Below, piece by piece: positions 14,320-17,746 of a stretch of 17,746 nucleotides of DNA. Under the pieces are notes generated by a model, which saw only the letters and a program-made list of their open reading frames with translations, was not told the origin of the DNA and ran no database searches. The position numbers were made by a program, and so were the translations under genes. The DNA is from Actinomycetes bacterium (lineage in GTDB: Bacteria > Actinomycetota > Acidimicrobiia > Acidimicrobiales > Bog-793): assembly GCA_021823365.1 (NCBI GenBank), contig JAKAOD010000006.1, positions 1-17,746 on the forward strand, in the 5' to 3' direction. Each line of letters starts with the position of its first letter. The stretch's first letter is position 1.

Positions 14320-15417
14320 GTGCGGATCGGCCTCGTCTGCCCCTACTCGGTGTCGGTCCCGGGAGGTGTCCAGGGTCAGGTCGTCGGGCTCGCGTCGGCG
14401 CTCGCCGAGCTCGGCGAGGACCTCCTGCTCGTCGCGCCGTACGACGGGGGCGCGTTGCCGGAGGTGCCCTTCGTCACCGCCGGCGCCTCGCTGCGCGTGC
14501 CGGCCAATCGCTCACGGGCACCGGTCGGCCTCGACCTGGCGGCCGTGTGGCGCGCCCTTCGCGAGCTCTCGAGGTTCCGGCCCGAGCTCGTCCATGTCCA
14601 CGAGCCGTTCGTCCCCGGCGCCCCCCTCGGCGCCGTGGTCGTCGCCCGGGCGCCGGTCCTCGGCACCTTCCACCGCTCCGGGGCGGGGCTCGCCTACCGG
14701 GCGGTCGGCCCGGCGGCGCGCCTCGCCTACCGGCGCCTCGCCGGGGCGACCGCGGTGTCCGGAGCGGCCCGCGCCACCCTCGGGCAGGTCGTGGGGAGGG
14801 GCGCCGCCACCTGCGAGGTCGTCCCGAACGGCGTCGCGCTCGGCCGCTTCGAGGGGTCGCGAAGGTGGCCGACGAGCGGGCCGACGGCGGTCTTCGTCGG
14901 GCGGCACGAGCGCCGGAAGGGCCTCGGCGTGCTGCTCTCGGCGTTCGCCGGACTTCGCGTCCCGGCGCGGCTGTGGGTGATCGGCACGGGGCCGGAGACC
15001 GGGGCGTTGCGGGCGCGCCACGGGGGCGACGCGCGGATCGAATGGTGCGGCCGGGTCGGCGACGCCGAGCTCGCCGAGCGCCTGGCCGGCGCCGACGTGC
15101 TCGTCGCGCCGGCGCTCGGGGGCGAATCGTTCGGGATGGTCCTCCTCGAGGCCATGGCCGCCGGCACCGCGGTGGTCGCCTCGGACATCCAGGGCTACCG
15201 GGAGGCGGCCGGCCCGGCGGCGCGTCTCGTCCCGCCGGGCGACTCAGACGCCCTGCGCAGCGCGCTCGCCGAGCTCCTCACCGACGCAACCTCCCGGGCA
15301 GCGCTCGCCGCGACGGGTCGGCGCCGGGCGTCCGAGCTGTCGATGCGACGCCTCGCCGAGCGCTATTCGGCGACCTATCGCGAGCTCGCCTCAACGGTCG
15401 CGGGCAGGCGGCGCTAG
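14320..15417 (+). CDS. pimA: Phosphatidylinositol mannosyltransferase PimA (GT4)
   Basis: PimA transfers mannose from GDP-mannose to the 2-position of phosphatidylinositol at the cytoplasmic membrane face, the first step of PIM synthesis. The 365-residue GT-B protein (M. tuberculosis PimA has 378) begins VRIGLVCPYSVSVPGGVQGQ, with the GGV loop at 15-17. It carries VHVHEPF, GTFHRS (H118, as in the mycobacterial enzyme), VPNGVALGRF, FVGRHERRKG (R195, K200) and the donor-binding EX7E motif ESFGMVLLE (E269, E277). GTG 14320 aligns with the mycobacterial MRIG start. An in-frame TTG at 14314 overlaps the patA stop as TTGA and could serve instead, adding two residues. Its position after pgsA and patA strongly supports the assignment over generic GT4 enzymes. 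Confidence 0.92.
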   Translation: MRIGLVCPYSVSVPGGVQGQVVGLASALAELGEDLLLVAPYDGGALPEVPFVTAGASLRVPANRSRAPVGLDLAAVWRALRELSRFRPELVHVHEPFVPGAPLGAVVVARAPVLGTFHRSGAGLAYRAVGPAARLAYRRLAGATAVSGAARATLGQVVGRGAATCEVVPNGVALGRFEGSRRWPTSGPTAVFVGRHERRKGLGVLLSAFAGLRVPARLWVIGTGPETGALRARHGGDARIEWCGRVGDAELAERLAGADVLVAPALGGESFGMVLLEAMAAGTAVVASDIQGYREAAGPAARLVPPGDSDALRSALAELLTDATSRAALAATGRRRASELSMRRLAERYSATYRELASTVAGRRR

Positions 15418-15463
15418 GGCTCGGGTACCACGTCGCGGCCCTGGGCCAGCTCGGCGCCCGTCG

Positions 15464-15469
15464 TAGACT
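15464..15469 (+). promoter_or_regulatory. Probable -10 element (TAGACT) for the M48 protease gene
   Basis: TAGACT ends 8 nt before ATG 15478 in the 60-bp gap after pimA. It fits TANNCT with slightly wider spacing, implying a leaderless or near-leaderless transcript that probably continues into yebC. Confidence 0.5.
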
Positions 15470-15477
15470 GGATCTCC

Positions 15478-16590
15478 ATGGCAGAGACCTCGCGGAGCCG
15501 TGCGGGCCAGCCCCGCCGCTCCGGCAAGTCCGGCCAGGCGAATCGCAGCACGACCGGCACCGGCGCGACCGCGCGAGCGGCGGCGAAGTCGCAGGGTCGG
15601 GCTCCGGCGAGCCGGCGCCGCGCCGGATCGGGTCGCGGGGCCTCGACGCCGGTTCGCGGCGTGCGCCGGACCGGCGAGACGCCCGAACGGCTGTCGGCGA
15701 AGGGGCAGCAGGGAGGACGGCAGCGCGTGGCGCCGCGCCCCGGGACCGCGGCGCGGCGGGTGGCGCCGCCCGGCCCTTCTCGGCGCGGCGCGCACCCGAG
15801 GCCAGAGTGGCGCGCGGACCCCGGGGCGCTCGCCGGGTCGAGGATCGCCGCCGCGCTGGTCGCGGCGCCGGCGGTCGTGGCGCTCGGCGGAGCGGTCCTC
15901 CTGGCGCTCGGGGCGTGGGCCGCCGGCGCCGTCCTCCTCCTCGCCGGCGGCGCGTGGTCCATCGCCAGCCTGCACTACGGCTCACCCCGCAAGCTCGCCG
16001 AGCGGGTGGGCGGCAGGCCGGCCGAGGCGGGCGGGGACGCCCGCCTCGTCAACCTCGTCGAGGGCGCGAGCGTCCTTCTCGGCCTGCGGACGCCGCGCAT
16101 CGCGATCCTCGACGACCCTGCGCCGAACGCCGTCGCGCTCGGACCCGACGGGGAGCGCGCCGTCCTCGTCGTCACGAGCGGGCTGCTCTCGCTGCTCGAC
16201 CGGATCGAGCTCGAGGGCGTCGTGACCCACGAGCTGGCGCACGTCCGGCGCGGAGACCTCGTCCTCGCGGCATCGGCGACGCGGGCGCTCGGGCTCGCCG
16301 CCGCGCTGTCGCCCGCCGCGGCTCGCGCGGTCCTGCGCCTTGCCGGGCCCGAGCGCGAATCCCGCGCCGACCTGCGGGCGGCCGGGGTGACGCGCTATCC
16401 TCCCGGGCTCTCGGCGGCGCTCGAGAAGCTGGCCGGCGCGCCGAGCGTGCGTCCAGCCGGTCTGGACACCGCCACTGCACGCCTCACAGCCGCGCTCTGG
16501 TGCGCCGGGCTGGACGAGGCGCGCAGCGGCCCGGCGAGGCGGGGCGTGCTCGGCGCCGGCGAGCGCGCGGCGGGCTTGCGCGAGCTGTGA
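15478..16590 (+). CDS. M48/HtpX-like membrane zinc metalloprotease with long basic N-terminus
   Basis: A 370-residue protein. Residues 1-120 are disordered and rich in Arg, Gly, Ala and Ser. Two adjoining hydrophobic segments lie at about 122-145 and 148-166. The protease domain has the zinc motif HELAH at 251-255 inside VVTHELAHVRRGDLV. The third ligand is probably E294 in RESRAD, matching the ExxAD pattern of HtpX/M48 enzymes. A hydrophobic stretch (263-290) separates the two motifs, as in HtpX. PNAVALGPDGERAVLVVTSGLL resembles the substrate-strand region of the family. HtpX-type proteases degrade misfolded membrane proteins. The C-terminal part is short (about 75 residues after the third ligand). 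The ATG follows a TANNCT hexamer. I do not name it htpX because of the divergent ends. Confidence 0.8.
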   Translation: MAETSRSRAGQPRRSGKSGQANRSTTGTGATARAAAKSQGRAPASRRRAGSGRGASTPVRGVRRTGETPERLSAKGQQGGRQRVAPRPGTAARRVAPPGPSRRGAHPRPEWRADPGALAGSRIAAALVAAPAVVALGGAVLLALGAWAAGAVLLLAGGAWSIASLHYGSPRKLAERVGGRPAEAGGDARLVNLVEGASVLLGLRTPRIAILDDPAPNAVALGPDGERAVLVVTSGLLSLLDRIELEGVVTHELAHVRRGDLVLAASATRALGLAAALSPAAARAVLRLAGPERESRADLRAAGVTRYPPGLSAALEKLAGAPSVRPAGLDTATARLTAALWCAGLDEARSGPARRGVLGAGERAAGLREL

Positions 16591-16597
16591 CCGGCGA

Positions 16598-16603
16598 GGG
16601 AGG
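16598..16603 (+). promoter_or_regulatory. Shine-Dalgarno GGGAGG deciding the yebC GTG start
   Basis: GGGAGG is 6 nt upstream of GTG 16610 in the 19-nt gap after the protease gene. It supports GTG as the start, in agreement with the conserved SGHSKWA N-terminus. Confidence 0.7.
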
Positions 16604-16609
16604 CTGAGG

Positions 16610-17359
16610 GTGTCAGGGCATTCGAAGTGGGCCACGACCAAGCACCAGAAGGGCGCGAAGGACAAGGCCCGCGGGAAGCTGTTCGCCAAGCTGATCCGGC
16701 AGGTCGAGGTGGCGGCGCGCGAGGGCGGTGGCGACGTCAACGCCAACGCCACGCTGCGGACCATGTTTCAGAAGGCTCGTGACGCCTCCGTGCCGCTCGA
16801 GACCATCGAGCGCGCCGTCAAGCGCGGCACGGGCGAGCTCGAAGGCGTCCGCTACGAGGCCGTCTCCTACGAGGGCTATGCGGCCTCGGGGGTCGCGGTC
16901 ATCGTCGAGTGCCTGACGGACAACCGCAACCGGACGGGCGCCGAGGTCCGGACGATCTTCTCCCGCAACGGCGGATCGATGGCCGAGCCGGGCGCGGTCT
17001 CGTGGCAGTTCGAGCGGAAGGGAGTCGTCACGCTGGCGCGCAGCATCTCCGAGGACGAGCTCATGGCGGCCGTGCTCGACGCCGGGGCGGAGGACCTGCG
17101 CGACGAGGGCGAGTCGTGGGCCGTCCACACCCCGCCGCACGACCTCGCCGCGGTGCGCGCCGCGCTCGAGGTGGCGGGGATGGCCGTCCAGTCCGCCGAG
17201 CTCCAGATGGTCCCGACGACGACGGTCGAGGTCTCCGACGAGGCAACCGCCCGGAAGGTCCTCCACCTGCTCGAGCTGCTCGACGAGCAGGACGACGTCG
17301 ACACCGTATGGTCGAACTTCGACATCCCCGACGCGATCCTGGAGCAGGTGAGCGCCTGA
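16610..17359 (+). CDS. yebC: YebC/PmpR/TACO1-family protein
   Basis: The 249-residue product has the standard family length and the hallmark N-terminus SGHSKWATTKHQKGAKDKARGK. It continues with NATLRTMFQKARDASVP, VSYEGYAASGVAVIVECLTDNRNRT and FSRNGGSMAEPGAVSWQF, all typical. Family members were annotated as transcriptional regulators; several are now linked to translation, relieving ribosome stalling at proline-rich stretches like mitochondrial TACO1. It lies before ruvC, as in many bacteria including mycobacteria. The start is GTG 16610, supported by GGGAGG 6 nt upstream and the conserved second residue onward. It is probably co-transcribed with the upstream protease gene. Confidence 0.97.
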   Translation: MSGHSKWATTKHQKGAKDKARGKLFAKLIRQVEVAAREGGGDVNANATLRTMFQKARDASVPLETIERAVKRGTGELEGVRYEAVSYEGYAASGVAVIVECLTDNRNRTGAEVRTIFSRNGGSMAEPGAVSWQFERKGVVTLARSISEDELMAAVLDAGAEDLRDEGESWAVHTPPHDLAAVRAALEVAGMAVQSAELQMVPTTTVEVSDEATARKVLHLLELLDEQDDVDTVWSNFDIPDAILEQVSA

Positions 17360-17378
17360 GCAGCTCTCGCGCCTGCTG

Positions 17379-17425
17379 CCGGCCAGGCCGGTGAGCCCCG
17401 GGCCGGGAGAGATCCCCCGCTCCCG
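17379..17425 (+). terminator. Two GC hairpins between yebC and ruvC
   Basis: CCGGC-CAG-GCCGG (17379-17391) is a 5-bp stem with a 3-nt loop. CGGGAG (17404-17409) pairs with CTCCCG (17420-17425) across a 10-nt loop. Both lie in the 92-bp gap before the ruvC promoter and may end the yebC transcript. Neither has a T-tract. Confidence 0.3.
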
Positions 17426-17438
17426 TCCGGCCGGCGGC

Positions 17439-17444
17439 TAGCCT
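17439..17444 (+). promoter_or_regulatory. Probable -10 element (TAGCCT) for leaderless ruvC
   Basis: TAGCCT ends 7 nt before ATG 17452, the same layout as the other unit starts in this window. It is identical in sequence to the pgsA element. Confidence 0.55.
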
Positions 17445-17451
17445 CGAACAC

Positions 17452-17746
17452 ATGTTTCCCCCCGCTCGACGGCAGGTGCTCGTGCTCGGGATCGACCCCG
17501 GTCTCTCACGGTGCGGCTACGGGCTCGTGGCCGCGGGCGGGGGAGAGGAGCGCGCCGTCTCCGCCGGGGTCGTCACGACGCCTCGTGAGCTGCCCCTCCC
17601 CGAGCGCCTCGCGACGGTGAGGCGGGACCTCGGCGAGCTCGTCGCCGAGGTCCGTCCCGACGTCGTCGTCGTCGAGCGGGTCTTCTTCCAGACCAACGCG
17701 CGCACCGCGATGTCCGTCGGCCAGGCGAGCGGCGTCGCCCTGCTGT
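17452..17746 (+). CDS. ruvC: Holliday junction endonuclease RuvC (3' truncated by window end)
   Basis: The first 98 residues are present. RuvC resolves Holliday junctions made during recombination and repair, acting with RuvAB. LGIDPGLSRCGYG holds the first catalytic aspartate (D15). VVVERVFFQTNARTAMSVGQASGVA holds the catalytic glutamate (E75) and the conserved FFQxNxRTAxSVGQAxG segment. The remaining two acidic residues lie beyond the window. ATG 17452 is chosen from the TAGCCT hexamer 7 nt upstream; the five to seven residues before the conserved strand are not unusual. ruvA and ruvB are expected downstream, as in other actinobacteria. Confidence 0.95.
   Translation, partial: MFPPARRQVLVLGIDPGLSRCGYGLVAAGGGEERAVSAGVVTTPRELPLPERLATVRRDLGELVAEVRPDVVVVERVFFQTNARTAMSVGQASGVALL

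Noticed and set aside
1..17746. CRISPR arrays, tRNA or rRNA genes, transposases, integrases, T-box leader before thrS
   Set aside because: No regularly spaced repeats, cloverleaf or rRNA-like segments, or mobile-element proteins were seen. thrS overlaps mshC directly, leaving no room for a T-box.

Overview
The window is about 17.7 kb of very GC-rich, almost gap-free DNA (roughly 70-75% GC by eye). It comes from an actinobacterium. The evidence is a mycothiol ligase (MshC), an F420H2:NADP+ oxidoreductase, and the gene order thrS - HIT - pgsA - patA - pimA - ... - yebC - ruvC. That order matches Mycobacterium tuberculosis (Rv2614c to Rv2610c, then Rv2603c and Rv2594c) and is the phosphatidylinositol mannoside (PIM) neighbourhood. 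The lineage cannot be fixed further from sequence alone; a deep-branching group such as Acidimicrobiia is a guess.

Layout. (1) 1-3955, plus strand: the tail of an unknown gene, then L-ribulokinase (araB), L-ribulose-5-phosphate 4-epimerase (araD) and an AraM/EgsA-type sn-glycerol-1-phosphate dehydrogenase. The araB-araD-araM association recalls the Bacillus subtilis ara operon. (2) 4025-4731, minus strand: a VapBC toxin-antitoxin pair with a probable operator of three 10-bp units. (3) 4795-5870, minus strand: an agmatinase-family ureohydrolase, preceded by a possible 23-codon leader ORF whose stop overlaps its start. (4) 5894-6355, plus strand: a Bcp/PrxQ peroxiredoxin, divergent from region 3 with nearly overlapping -10 elements. 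(5) 6407-12223, plus strand: a tight run of MFS transporter, F420H2:NADP+ oxidoreductase, mshC, thrS and a HIT-domain Ap4A phosphorylase-like gene. (6) 12336-15417, plus strand: pgsA (phosphatidylinositol-phosphate synthase type), patA and pimA, which carry out early PIM synthesis. (7) 15478-17359: an M48-type membrane metalloprotease and yebC. (8) From 17452: ruvC, cut by the window end.

The regulatory layout is unusually readable. The first gene of almost every transcription unit has a TANNCT hexamer 6-8 nt before an ATG or GTG, which suggests leaderless mRNAs. Downstream genes instead follow 4-nt gaps, NTGA stop/start overlaps or Shine-Dalgarno sequences. At the pgsA/patA junction the overlapping start appears to be CTG: no ATG, GTG or TTG exists in the open frame upstream of the conserved PatA N-terminus.

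Functionally, regions 5 and 6 bring together two inositol-phosphate-dependent actinobacterial products, mycothiol and PIMs. I see no CRISPR array, rRNA, tRNA, insertion sequence or prophage. No intergenic stretch exceeds about 115 bp.
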